Shown here piece by piece: positions 17,157 to 25,592 of a stretch of 64,000 nt of DNA. The stretch comes from Alloprevotella sp000431275. Lineage in GTDB: Bacteria; Bacteroidota; Bacteroidia; Bacteroidales; Bacteroidaceae. Under the pieces are notes generated by a model that was not told the DNA's origin, made no database searches, and saw only the letters and a list, made by a program, of their open reading frames with translations. The DNA lies in contig OZ006989.1 in NCBI GenBank assembly GCA_963931215.1, forward strand, positions 2,418,001 through 2,482,000, given 5' to 3'. The translations under genes were made by a program, and so were the position numbers. The stretch's first letter is position 1, and every line of letters begins with the position of its first letter.

Positions 17157-18194
17157 TTATTTGAGTGGATTCCAACCTTGGGCTTTGAGGGTGAATTCCT
17201 GGCCGTCGCGGGCGATGAGCGAGCAGCCTAGGTCTTCTTTGGTGATGTAGCCGATGACTTTCACGTCCTTAATAGCGGAGACGCGGTCGTGCTCAGTGAG
17301 GGGAACGGTGAAGAGGAGTTCGTAGTCTTCGCCACCGTTGAGGGCGCAGGTCGTGACGTTCATGTTGAACTCTTCGGCGGTCACGGCGGTTTGGTAGTCG
17401 AGGGGGATGCGTTCTTCATAGATGCGGCAGCCTACGTGGCTTTGGGTGCAGATGTGCAGCATCTCAGAGGAGAGGCCGTCGCTGATGTCCATCATGGCTG
17501 TTGGGCGTATGCCTGCCTCGCGCAGGGCGGTGATGATGTCGCGCCGGGCTTCTGGCTTGAGCTGGCGTTCGAGCAGGTATTCCCGGCCGCTGAAATCGGG
17601 TTGCGCCGCTGTCTTGTTGTCTGTCTGATGGGCGAAGACGACTTTTTCGCGTTCTAATAATTGCAGGCCCATGTAGGCGGCGCCGAGGTCGCCGCTGACG
17701 CAGATGAGATCCGTGTCGTGTGCTCCGTTGCGGTAGACGATGTGATCCTTTTCCGCATCACCTATGCAGGTCATGCTGATAGCCAGTCCGGTGAGTGACG
17801 ATGTGGTGTCGCCGCCCACGATGTCTACGTTGTGCTGTTCGCAGGCCAGCCGGATGCCGGCGTAGAGGGCTTCGAGGTCTTCGACCGCGAAACGTTTGCT
17901 GACGGCGAGGTTGACGACGAGCTGGCGAGGAGTGCCGTTCATGGCGTAGATGTCGGAGAAGTTCACCATTGCCGCCTTGTAACCGAGGTGTTTGAGCGGC
18001 GTGTAGATGAGGTCGAAGTGGACGCCTTCCATGAGCATGTCGCTGGTGACAAGGACGGGACTGTCGGGGTATGCGAGGACGGCGCAGTCGTCGCCGATAC
18101 CGTATCGCGTGCTTTTTTGGGTGAGCGGAAGGTTTTCGGTGAGGTGTCGGATGAGGCCGAACTCGCCGAGGGTCGATATTTCGGTACGTTTCAT
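17157..18194 (-). CDS. thiL: Thiamine-monophosphate kinase
   Basis: 345 residues starting MKRTEISTLGEFGLI. It phosphorylates thiamine monophosphate to the active cofactor thiamine diphosphate, using ATP. The AIR-synthase-type fold is marked by GIGDDCAVL near the N-terminus, VNFSDIYAMNGTP, and GGDTTSS and DISDGLSSE further on. The open frame extends 96 codons upstream, but that extension is low-complexity and runs through the 21-bp repeat at 18250-18333, so the start at 18194 is preferred. No TPP riboswitch is visible upstream. The gene follows the HAD phosphatase gene on the same strand with a gap of about 160 bp. Confidence 0.93.
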   Translation of the reverse strand: MKRTEISTLGEFGLIRHLTENLPLTQKSTRYGIGDDCAVLAYPDSPVLVTSDMLMEGVHFDLIYTPLKHLGYKAAMVNFSDIYAMNGTPRQLVVNLAVSKRFAVEDLEALYAGIRLACEQHNVDIVGGDTTSSLTGLAISMTCIGDAEKDHIVYRNGAHDTDLICVSGDLGAAYMGLQLLEREKVVFAHQTDNKTAAQPDFSGREYLLERQLKPEARRDIITALREAGIRPTAMMDISDGLSSEMLHICTQSHVGCRIYEERIPLDYQTAVTAEEFNMNVTTCALNGGEDYELLFTVPLTEHDRVSAIKDVKVIGYITKEDLGCSLIARDGQEFTLKAQGWNPLK

Positions 18195-18249
18195 AGGTCT
18201 GTTTGCTGGTTTTGAGTGATATATGGCGGAAGGCCTCTGCACGCGACGG

Positions 18250-18333
18250 CTGGCCGTAAGTCTTGATGTACTGACAGATTTTTCTATCATACTGACCGTT
18301 TTTCCTGTCGCGCGGACAGGTCTGAACGGTTCA
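18250..18333. repeat. 21-bp-period dispersed repeat, copy B
   Basis: CTGGCCG (18250), CTGACAG (18271), CTGACCG (18292) and CGGACAGG (18313) are spaced by exactly 21 bp, with ATTTTTCT and TTTTTCCT fillers. It lies in the gap between the HAD phosphatase gene and thiL. Confidence 0.6.
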
Positions 18334-18355
18334 GTGATGGTCGGAAGGTGCATGC

Positions 18356-19009
18356 TTACGCCAGCAGGAAACGGCGTAAGGCGTCGACGGAGTCTACGAT
18401 ATCCGTTGCTCCGGCCTGCATAAGTTCTTCCCGGTTGCCGTATCCGTAGGTGACGCCGAGCGAGGGGAGGCCAGCTTGGCATGCCCCTTCGATGTCGTGG
18501 CGGCGGTCGCCGACCATGACTGCCCGGTCTGTCGGGCAGACGCCTTGCCTCTTGATGAGGTGGCGGATGACGTTGGCCTTCGTCGGGCGACGGTGGCGTG
18601 GCGTGTCGCCGGCGATGAAGTCGAAATAGGGCGTCAAGTGAAAGTGGGTCAGAATGCGTCGGGCCGACTGCTCACCTTTTGACGTGGCCACGTAGAGGTG
18701 GACGCCTTGTCTGTGCAGGTCCTGGATCAGGGAGGGGATGCCGGGATAAACGGAATTCTCGGCCCATCCGCGGTCAAGGAAGTAGTGCCGGTAGTGGCGC
18801 GAGGCAAGGCGGCTTTGATTCTCATCGAAGTGGTAGATCGATTGGAACGATTCCATCAGTGGTGGCCCGATGAATGGTGTGAGCGTGTCGTAGTTGTCCA
18901 CGTGTATGCCGAATTGTCTCAATGCATAAGCCACAGATCGTGTGATGCCGACGCGGGAATCGGTCAGGGTGCCGTCGAGGTCGAACAGGACGTGGGTGTA
19001 TCGTGGCAT
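18356..19009 (-). CDS. HAD-superfamily phosphatase, phosphoglycolate-phosphatase-like
   Basis: 217 residues. The HAD motif I DLDGTLTDS near the N-terminus has the nucleophile Asp and the acid/base Asp. Later come VATSKGEQSA (motif II region), a conserved Lys in RRPTKANVI, and VMVGDRRHDIEGA (motif IV). A helical cap lies between motifs I and II. The family hydrolyses small phosphoesters. The substrate here is not known: phosphoglycolate, a nucleotide or pyrophosphate are all possible. The start at 19009 (MPRYTHVLFD) lies 5 bases past the tdk stop. A longer start at 19051 would overlap tdk. Confidence 0.8.
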   Translation of the reverse strand: MPRYTHVLFDLDGTLTDSRVGITRSVAYALRQFGIHVDNYDTLTPFIGPPLMESFQSIYHFDENQSRLASRHYRHYFLDRGWAENSVYPGIPSLIQDLHRQGVHLYVATSKGEQSARRILTHFHLTPYFDFIAGDTPRHRRPTKANVIRHLIKRQGVCPTDRAVMVGDRRHDIEGACQAGLPSLGVTYGYGNREELMQAGATDIVDSVDALRRFLLA

Positions 19010-19014
19010 GGCGG

Positions 19015-19599
19015 TCAGTGCTTGCAGGCTTTTTCGAAACAGCGCCGGCAAAGCGGCTCGTATTCATTTTTCTCGCCAAGAAGCACGCGGCTCTCGCCCG
19101 GAACCGTGCGGTGTGACACGTAGGCCAAGTCTCCGCACCGCACGCAGATGGCATGTACTTTGGTCACCTCCTCGGCAATGGCGCACAAGGCGGGCATAGG
19201 GCCGAATGGCTGGCCTTTGAAGTCCATGTCCAGTCCTGCCACGACTACGCGGATGCCCCGTGACGCCAGTTCGCCGCACACTTGTGGCAGGCGGTCGTCG
19301 AAAAACTGTGCTTCGTCAATGCCGACCACTTCCACGTCGTGCCCGATTTCCAGCAGTTCGGATGAATCTTTCACCGGGTTGGACGAGATGGAGTTGCAGT
19401 CGTGCGAGACAACGGCGTCGTGGGCGTAGCGTACGTCGATGGCCGGTTTGAAAATGCGGATGCGTTGTTTGGCAAACTGCGCCCGCCGTAAGCGGCGGAT
19501 GAGCTCTTCTGTCTTGCCTGAGAACATGGAGCCGCAAATCACCTCAATGCGTCCGCGTCGGTGTGTCTCTTGCGTGTTGTCTTCCGAATAAATTTCCAT
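19015..19599 (-). CDS. tdk: Thymidine kinase (type II)
   Basis: 194 residues, the usual length for bacterial type II enzymes. It phosphorylates thymidine with ATP in the salvage pathway. Visible features are the P-loop GSMFSGKTEE near the N-terminus, the DEAQFF catalytic stretch, the nucleoside-binding VVVAGLDMDF, and two zinc-binding CxxC pairs (CVRCGD and CRRCFE). It begins a tight unit with the HAD phosphatase gene. Confidence 0.95.
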   Translation of the reverse strand: MEIYSEDNTQETHRRGRIEVICGSMFSGKTEELIRRLRRAQFAKQRIRIFKPAIDVRYAHDAVVSHDCNSISSNPVKDSSELLEIGHDVEVVGIDEAQFFDDRLPQVCGELASRGIRVVVAGLDMDFKGQPFGPMPALCAIAEEVTKVHAICVRCGDLAYVSHRTVPGESRVLLGEKNEYEPLCRRCFEKACKH

Positions 19600-19642
19600 T
19601 CGATGGTGCCTGTTTTGTCGGTGAGCCGGTTCGTGTGCTGGT

Positions 19643-20518
19643 CTATTTGAGGCATTCGATGGTGTAGCCTCCGTGCCAAGTCTTGCCCGGAAGGGCTTTG
19701 TTGACGTAGGGACGCTGCGTGAACGGACCGAAGAAGTGCTGTGTGTCGCACAGTCCGAACCAAGGCTCGAAACATACGAAGGATGCGCCGTGTTTGTCTG
19801 GTTGCCAGATGAGCATGGCTGGCGCGTCGCTCCATAGCCTGACGGCGGGTTGGCGGTATTTGTCGTGCAGCGTGATGGCTTTGATCTGGTGCTCGTCGAA
19901 GATGAGGGCGTCGTGGGCGAAGAGGCTGTCTTTCAAGGGAAGCAGGTTTTCTTCGAGCATGGGCATTTCGAGGGGATCTGGCTCGGTGCAGCCTTGTTCG
20001 CCGGCGCGCAATAGCCGCCATGGAGCGCCTTCGAAAGAGAGGTAGCCATGCACGTTGTCGTTCGCTTTGTAGTCGAGGAGGTTCAGACCGGGGTGGCCGC
20101 CGATTTGGAAAGGCATGGTGTCGATGCTGCAGTTCTCGACGTGGAAGTCAACCCGGACTTTGTTCCCGTCGAGCGTATAGACAATCTCGAGATTAAAGTC
20201 GAATGGGAACATTTTCAGTTCTTCCGGTGTGCTCGAGAATACGTAGCGGAGCGATGTGTCGGTGTGTTCGGCAAGGTTGAAGCTGCGGTCTTGCATGAAG
20301 CCGTGCTTGGGGATGCTGTATTCGCGGCCGTTGAATTCCGTACGGTTGTTCCACATGCGTCCGGTGATGGGGAACAGCAGTGGCGAACGTTTTCCCCAAA
20401 ATTGCGGGTCGCCCTGCCAAAGGCATTCACGGCCTGTTGAAAGATTGGTCAGGCTTTGCATTTCTGCACCTCGGCACGAGGCTTTTAAGCTGAGATACTG
20501 ATTCTTAATCTCTTCCAT
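19643..20518 (-). CDS. Aldose 1-epimerase family protein
   Basis: 291 residues. It matches the galactose-mutarotase fold in its YphB/LacX-like branch: GRMWNNRTEFNG, PKHGFMQDRSF and QIGGHPGLN contain the family's conserved His residues, and a Glu follows in the C-terminal half (CFEPWFGLCD). The enzymes interconvert alpha and beta anomers of hexoses or hexose 6-phosphates. The exact sugar is unknown. It is cytoplasmic and has no signal peptide. The neighbouring genes are unrelated housekeeping genes. Confidence 0.85.
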   Translation of the reverse strand: MEEIKNQYLSLKASCRGAEMQSLTNLSTGRECLWQGDPQFWGKRSPLLFPITGRMWNNRTEFNGREYSIPKHGFMQDRSFNLAEHTDTSLRYVFSSTPEELKMFPFDFNLEIVYTLDGNKVRVDFHVENCSIDTMPFQIGGHPGLNLLDYKANDNVHGYLSFEGAPWRLLRAGEQGCTEPDPLEMPMLEENLLPLKDSLFAHDALIFDEHQIKAITLHDKYRQPAVRLWSDAPAMLIWQPDKHGASFVCFEPWFGLCDTQHFFGPFTQRPYVNKALPGKTWHGGYTIECLK

Positions 20519-20598
20519 GTGCTTGTGCTTTTTGTGGTTCTATGGGTGAAGGTATGGGAGGTCGTTGTAAAAATTATGAGGTGATTCGATGTCTGGCA

Positions 20599-21099
20599 TT
20601 AGCTGGCGGGTGTTTCCCGCTCTATCTTGACGCCTACGCTGGCGACTCCGGGGAGCATTTCACGCTGCATGATGTGGCGGATAACGATGTGACCGTGTTG
20701 TCCTGCGGCGAGCCGCAATCTATCCAGAGGGAATGTGTATTGCAAGTGGCTGATGCCTGCTCCCGTGATGTCACCGTTGGGGGTGGCCAGTTGGCAGCAG
20801 AGTGTGTCGCAGCTCACCATTTTCGGCTTTTCCCAGTGTTGTTCGACCCTGAGGTAGAGCGCTTGGTAAGGGAAACTGCTCGTTGTGCGGAGGTCGATAC
20901 TGAGGGTGTAGTTCCCGTCGCGTTGGAGGCTGTCGATGACGAACATGACAGTGTCGAAGGGTTCCCATCCGTCGGCCGCGATGGAGCGTTGGGTGTAGAC
21001 GGCAATCCGTTTCTCGCAGGCTGTGACTGACAGCAGGAGAAGGAGGGTGGCCGAGAGTCCGGTTGCCAAGCGTCTGGCGGATGTGAGATAGCGTGTCAT
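20599..21099 (-). CDS. gldH: Gliding-motility lipoprotein GldH
   Basis: 166 residues with a signal peptide ending at the lipobox SVTAC (Cys28). GldH is a Bacteroidota lipoprotein needed for gliding in Flavobacterium and often retained, next to ricT and holB, in non-gliding Bacteroidales. The body (DTVMFVIDSLQRDGNYTLSI, with PMALYLRV-like strands) matches the family. The start overlaps the end of ricT by 4 bp, so the gene is translationally coupled to ricT. Its function in non-gliders is unsettled. Confidence 0.85.
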   Translation of the reverse strand: MTRYLTSARRLATGLSATLLLLLSVTACEKRIAVYTQRSIAADGWEPFDTVMFVIDSLQRDGNYTLSIDLRTTSSFPYQALYLRVEQHWEKPKMVSCDTLCCQLATPNGDITGAGISHLQYTFPLDRLRLAAGQHGHIVIRHIMQREMLPGVASVGVKIERETPAS

Positions 21100-22346
21100 G
21101 CGTGTGGAGCCTCGTTCCCGGTATTGTTGTCTCTTCGCCGGTTATTGCCGCGGTTGCCGCCACGCTTTTGCGGCCGGTCGTTGTTGGGATGCCTGCCGTT
21201 GTTCTCTTGCGGGACATTGCTTGTGCTTTGTATGGCTGCGTTTGCGGACTTTTTTCCCTCTGTCCGCTTTTTCTTGTTCTTGCGTTTCTTGTTTTTGTCA
21301 AAGCGGGTGAGGCTTTCTTGTTCTACCAAGTCGATTGGCCGTGTCGGCTCGCTGTTGCCCGCGATGTCCAGTCTGTCGGGCTTTTCGCCGTTCTTGTTTT
21401 GTTGGATGACGGCGAACGCTCGTTCTGCCGTTATTGTCACAAGGTTGGCGGCAAGCCGTTTGTCGGTGCTGTAAGTGATTTGGTTGGCCAGGGCGTCGGC
21501 TTTGAAATAATAATACGTACTGTCTTTTGTTTCGAGCTGTATTTCTCGGCTTGGCAGCTTCTTTACGGCTTCGATGTAGGTGTCAGCTTCGTAGTTCAGG
21601 CAGCATTTCAATTTGGCGCATTGTCCAGTCAGTTTTTGCGGATTGAGTGAAATGTCCTGATAGCGGGCGACGTTGGTCGATACGGAGACGAAGTTTTTCA
21701 TCCACGTAGCGCAACAGAGTTCGCGGCCGCAGGGACCAATGCCGCCGATGCGGCCGGCTTCCTGGCGGGCGCCGATTTGCTTCATTTCGATACGTACATG
21801 GAATGCTTCGGCCAGTACCTTAATGAGTTTCCGGAAGTCCACACGGGCGTCGGCAATGTAGTAAAAGATAGCCTTGTTGCCGTCACCTTGATATTCTACG
21901 TCGCCGATTTTCATGTCCAAACCCAGCTCATTGGCGATTTGTCGGGAGCGTATCATCGTGTCGTGTTCCCGCGCTTTCGCTTCTTCGTACTTTTCGAGGT
22001 CAACGGGCTTGGCGATGCGATAGATGCGGCGTATTTCCGTGTTGCCTTTCAGGTTGGCCTTCCGCATTTGCAGGGGAACGAGGCTTCCGGTGAGGGTGAC
22101 GACGCCAATGTCGTGTCCCGGGCTGGCTTCGACAGCAACGATATCTCCTTTTTCCAAGGGGAGGTGGTTGTCGTTGTGGTAATATCCTTTGCGCGTATTC
22201 TTGAATTGGACTTCCACGAGGTCGGTTGTCTCGTTGTTGCCGGGGACGTCGGCCATGTAGTCGAATGTGTTGAGTTGCTTATCTTGGCGTCCGCAGCCTC
22301 GGGCGCAGATGCCGCGTAGCTGGTCGTTGGTTTTATAGTCGTTCAT
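21096..22346 (-). CDS. ricT: PSP1-domain protein RicT
   Basis: 416 residues. The central PSP1 domain carries the family's cysteine pattern (GPCGRELCCATW and GQCAKLKCCLNYE), which in Bacillus RicT helps form an iron-sulfur complex that steers mRNA processing by RNase Y. An N-terminal CARGCGRQ and a highly basic, Asn/Arg-rich tail from about residue 340 on are additions seen in Bacteroidota homologues. The tail suggests nucleic-acid contact. The gene overlaps holB upstream and gldH downstream by 4 bp each, a single tight operon. Confidence 0.85.
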   Translation of the reverse strand: MNDYKTNDQLRGICARGCGRQDKQLNTFDYMADVPGNNETTDLVEVQFKNTRKGYYHNDNHLPLEKGDIVAVEASPGHDIGVVTLTGSLVPLQMRKANLKGNTEIRRIYRIAKPVDLEKYEEAKAREHDTMIRSRQIANELGLDMKIGDVEYQGDGNKAIFYYIADARVDFRKLIKVLAEAFHVRIEMKQIGARQEAGRIGGIGPCGRELCCATWMKNFVSVSTNVARYQDISLNPQKLTGQCAKLKCCLNYEADTYIEAVKKLPSREIQLETKDSTYYYFKADALANQITYSTDKRLAANLVTITAERAFAVIQQNKNGEKPDRLDIAGNSEPTRPIDLVEQESLTRFDKNKKRKNKKKRTEGKKSANAAIQSTSNVPQENNGRHPNNDRPQKRGGNRGNNRRRDNNTGNEAPHA

Positions 22347-23485
22347 CGTTTGGAAGTTTTAGGGATGAGTAGGACGATCATTTGTAGGGCAAAGTCGAAG
22401 AATACCATCCTCGGATTCACGTTTTGTTCAATGTCGCGGCTGGCGTCCGATAACTCGTCCATGATGCCGATGACGTTTTGCTCGTTGACGAAGCGGGCGA
22501 ACCGTATGGCGAAATCGGCTTCCTTTGCGCCCATATAGTTGATTTGGGGCAGTTTGAAGTTGTAGACGAAATTTTCGCGGATGAGCCGCTGGCAATAGTC
22601 GAGGAAACTCTTCTGGCGTTCACGGCCCCATGAGGCCACTTGTTCGCTCCACTCGAACATGTCCTTTACTTTACGTTGGTAGCTCAGCCGCATGAGCAGT
22701 ACGAACATGTCGAAGAAGAGGTCTGCATCCTCGTTCACGCGGAGCATCGACTGGGCCGTGGCGTAGCTGCCGCCGGAGAGACGGGCAATGCCCCTTGCAG
22801 TCCGTTCTTCGAGGGCGTTGTCGCGCATGAGCGCCTGTGTAAGCTCTTCTTCGTTGAGCGGTTTGAAGTCAATGCGCTGCGTGCGGCTGACGATGGTGCC
22901 CAAAAGCTGTTCCGGTCGCTCGCTTACGAGGATGATAACGGTGTCGCCGGGAGGTTCTTCGAGTAGTTTGAGCAACTTGTTGGCAGTGGCGATATTCATC
23001 AGCTCAGGTTGCCAGATAATCATCACTTTGTATCCGCCTTGGCTCGATTTGAGGCTGAGCTTGCGCAGAATGGCGTTGCTTTCTTCAACATAGATCTGTG
23101 CCTGCTGGTTCTGTGTCTCCATGCGTTCGAGCCATGTCTCTCGGGCGAAGTAGGGCGATTCTTTCATGAGCGTGCGCCATTCGTCGAGGTACATGTCGCT
23201 CACCGGAGCGCTCTTGCCGCTTTTGCCTTTGACGACAGGGAATACGAAATGCAGATCGGGGTGTGCGAGGTTCGCTGTCATGTGGCAGGCCGGGCAGGTG
23301 CCGCAGGAGTCGCCCTCCGTTGGGTGCTGGCAGAGCAGCAGGCTGGCCAAGGCCCAGGCGGAAGCCAGTTTCCCGCTTCCTTCTGGCCCGCAGAAGAGCA
23401 GGGCATGGGGGACGCGTCCTTCGGCTGCCTGCTGGCGGAGCCGGCGGGTGGCATCCTCTTGTCCGATGACTTGGCTGAACTTCAT
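22343..23485 (-). CDS. holB: DNA polymerase III subunit delta'
   Basis: 380 residues. As part of the clamp loader it helps place the sliding clamp on primed DNA. The N-terminal AAA-like domain has GPEGSGKLASAW (P-loop with Leu after Lys instead of Ser/Thr, consistent with the poor ATP binding of delta'). Next come a zinc-binding cysteine cluster (LCQHPTEGDSCGTCPAC) and the SRTQRIDF sensor-type stretch. Gene order holB-ricT-gldH is typical of Bacteroidales. Confidence 0.9.
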   Translation of the reverse strand: MKFSQVIGQEDATRRLRQQAAEGRVPHALLFCGPEGSGKLASAWALASLLLCQHPTEGDSCGTCPACHMTANLAHPDLHFVFPVVKGKSGKSAPVSDMYLDEWRTLMKESPYFARETWLERMETQNQQAQIYVEESNAILRKLSLKSSQGGYKVMIIWQPELMNIATANKLLKLLEEPPGDTVIILVSERPEQLLGTIVSRTQRIDFKPLNEEELTQALMRDNALEERTARGIARLSGGSYATAQSMLRVNEDADLFFDMFVLLMRLSYQRKVKDMFEWSEQVASWGRERQKSFLDYCQRLIRENFVYNFKLPQINYMGAKEADFAIRFARFVNEQNVIGIMDELSDASRDIEQNVNPRMVFFDFALQMIVLLIPKTSKR

Positions 23486-23507
23486 GGCGTGCTTTTGTGA
23501 AAGGAGG

Positions 23508-24461
23508 TCAGTATATGGCGCGAGCTATTTCCGCAATGCTGTCAACCGCTGAGACTGTGTAGAAATGAAGGCTCGGTACGCCTGCTTTCATCAACTCGCG
23601 GCACTGTGCGATGGTCCATTCTCTTCCGACTTGTGCCACCTCTTCGTCGGTTTTGCATTTGAGCGCTTCGTTCACCAATGGTTCCGGCAGGTCGCAGTGG
23701 AAAACTTTGGGCACCACCGTTAGCTGGGACCGTTTTGTCAGGGGCTTGATGCCCGGGATGATGGGCACTGTGATGCCGGCCTGGCGGGCGGCGGCGACAA
23801 AGGCGAAGTATTTTGTATTGTCGTAGAAGAGTTGCGTGACGCTGTATTCGGCACCTGCGTCCACTTTCTGTTTGAACCAGTGGAGGTCGGTACCCATGTT
23901 GGGGGCTTCCTCGTGCTTTTCGGGATAGCAGGCCACGCCGTAGCTGAACGGTTTGCCTGGCACCTTGATGGGTGTGCCGTCGTCGAAGAAGCCTGCGTTG
24001 AACCGGTTGATCTGCGCTTGCAGTTCGGTCGTGTGTGCGTAGCCTCCGGGCGTCGGCTTAAAGCTGGCGTCGTCGCGGGCCTTGTCGCCGCGCAGCAGGA
24101 GCAGGTTGCTGATGCCGAGGAATTGCAGATCGAGGAGTACGTATTCCGTCTCTTCGCGTGTGAAACCGCTACACAGGATGTGCGGGACGACGGGGATGCC
24201 GTATTTCTGCTGGATGGCGGCTGCCACGGCTACTGTGCCGGGACGCCGGCGCAGCCGTGATCGTTGCATCAGGCCGTCGCCGAGGTCCTTGTAGACGTAT
24301 TCGGAGCGGTGGGTGGTAATGTTGATATAGCTGGGGGCAAACTCGCGCAATTTGTCGATGGTGCGCGTCAGCGTCCCGATGCCCGTGCCTTTCAGGGGCG
24401 GGAGCACCTCGAACGAGAAAGCCGTGCGGTCGTTTGCCGCAATGAGTTCCGTGATCTTCAT
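23508..24461 (-). CDS. metF: Methylenetetrahydrofolate reductase
   Basis: 317 residues. It reduces 5,10-methylene-THF to 5-methyl-THF, the methyl donor for methionine synthesis, with FAD as cofactor. Family marks are FSFEVLPPLKGTG near the N-terminus (with the catalytic Glu), NITTHRSEY, the folate/FAD loop LLLRGDKARDD, and QLFYDN, PGIKPLT further on. It lies 22 bp upstream of holB, heading the holB-ricT-gldH run. No SAM riboswitch is evident upstream. Confidence 0.95.
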   Translation of the reverse strand: MKITELIAANDRTAFSFEVLPPLKGTGIGTLTRTIDKLREFAPSYINITTHRSEYVYKDLGDGLMQRSRLRRRPGTVAVAAAIQQKYGIPVVPHILCSGFTREETEYVLLDLQFLGISNLLLLRGDKARDDASFKPTPGGYAHTTELQAQINRFNAGFFDDGTPIKVPGKPFSYGVACYPEKHEEAPNMGTDLHWFKQKVDAGAEYSVTQLFYDNTKYFAFVAAARQAGITVPIIPGIKPLTKRSQLTVVPKVFHCDLPEPLVNEALKCKTDEEVAQVGREWTIAQCRELMKAGVPSLHFYTVSAVDSIAEIARAIY

Positions 24462-24670
24462 GTCTGTGGTGGCCTTTCGTGGGCCTACTTATGGAATATG
24501 CAAAGGTAAGGAAAAAATGTGAAGCGCCAAGCGCGAAAATCCGCAAATGCTAGGCGTAGCCTTTCCCGGCAGGTGACCGTGTGGCCCGGACAGGGGGCAG
24601 GGCCGGGAAAAGCAATAAAAAGGAGCGGATATCGTTATTAATAACAGTATAACCTTTAATCGAATCATTC

Positions 24671-25288
24671 ATGAAGCTATATTTGCTTTTAGCCGCGCTT
24701 GCCTTGCCGATTACGGCTGCCGGGCAGCGGGTGTGGGTGGATAATGGCGTGCTCGTCTCACGCATGGTGAAGAGCTCGAACTGGAACTTCTGTCATGCTC
24801 CAAGTGCCAATTATAATCTCTCTGTCAGCCTTGATGTGGCCTCAGAGCGCTTTTGGTCTGGCTCTTTCGAGCTTGGATACGCCACGATGGGCGGGAAAGA
24901 CGATGAGATCATGCGTGAGGACGGACAGGTGATTGGTGACGTTCAGCGGAAACGCTATTTATATTTTCAGCCGAAGCTGCGTGTCACGCCTTGGCGCACG
25001 GAGCGTGGCCTGTCCGTCTTTGCCGAGGTAGGGCCGCAGCTGTCCGTGCTGACTGACGGCCGTTCGTTCGCGCCGGTCGACGGTGTCGTGGTCGACGGCT
25101 TCCGCTTTCGCCGTACGGTGCTCGGCGCCCGGGTGGGAGTGGGCTTTGCGCAGCCCCTCACCGAGCACTTTCTCATCGGCATGCGCGGCGGATATACGTA
25201 TCACTTCACCCGGGCTGTCACATCACCCGTCTGCGACCTCAGCCTAAGCACGTGGAGCGCCAGCCTGTCCCTAGGTTATGCTTTTTGA
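24671..25288 (+). CDS. Small outer-membrane beta-barrel protein, function unknown
   Basis: 205 residues. A clean signal peptide (MKLYLLLAALALPITAAGQ) precedes alternating amphipathic strands. The chain ends in an aromatic residue (LSLGYAF), as expected for outer-membrane barrels inserted by the Bam complex. Its length suits eight strands. No catalytic motif is visible. It is a single gene between metF (divergent) and fucP (convergent). No consensus promoter was recognised in the 200-bp upstream gap. Confidence 0.7.
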   Translation: MKLYLLLAALALPITAAGQRVWVDNGVLVSRMVKSSNWNFCHAPSANYNLSVSLDVASERFWSGSFELGYATMGGKDDEIMREDGQVIGDVQRKRYLYFQPKLRVTPWRTERGLSVFAEVGPQLSVLTDGRSFAPVDGVVVDGFRFRRTVLGARVGVGFAQPLTEHFLIGMRGGYTYHFTRAVTSPVCDLSLSTWSASLSLGYAF

Positions 25289-25373
25289 GCCGGGGGCGGA
25301 CGATGGCAGCCGGCAAGCCGGTTTCTACCGTCGCTCCTGCCAAAGTCGGTAACCATACTTTGAATGGGATTTT

Positions 25374-25499
25374 CCCGGCCTGCCGGTGGTTCCGGTCAGC
25401 CGTCCGGAATCATCTGTCAGCCGGATAGGAATACCGGTCAGCCGTCTTGTCACTATGGCCGGTGCGGCCGGGAATACAGGTCGGCCGGCGGGCGCTCGG
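25374..25499. repeat. 21-bp-period dispersed repeat, copy C
   Basis: GTCAGCCG occurs at 25395, 25416 and 25437, exactly 21 bp apart. Degenerate units continue the phase on both sides (CCCGGCC at 25374, GGTCGGCCGG at 25479). It sits in the convergent intergenic region before a strong terminator. Confidence 0.7.
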
Positions 25500-25506
25500 G
25501 CAACCG

Positions 25507-25565
25507 ATAAGCACAGGCGCAACGCAGTACGGAAGTTTCTTCCCCTGCGGTGCGCCTGTGCTTAT
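25507..25565. terminator. Bidirectional terminator hairpin between the barrel gene and fucP
   Basis: A 21-bp stem with one mismatch: ATAAGCACAGGCGCAACGCA (from 25507) pairs with TGCGGTGCGCCTGTGCTTAT (ending 25565) around a 17-base loop. It serves two converging genes. Long T runs are absent. Confidence 0.75.
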
Positions 25566-25592
25566 GGATATCTGTGAATTCCGGTTGCTGTG

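Noticed and set aside
18195..18482. N-terminal extension of ThiL by 96 codons
   Set aside because: The extension is low-complexity, covers the 21-bp repeat array and overlaps the HAD phosphatase gene. ThiL proteins begin near MKRTEIS.
24462..24670. Possible SAM riboswitch upstream of metF
   Set aside because: No conserved SAM-riboswitch core or pseudoknot could be traced in this short gap, which also serves a divergent gene.
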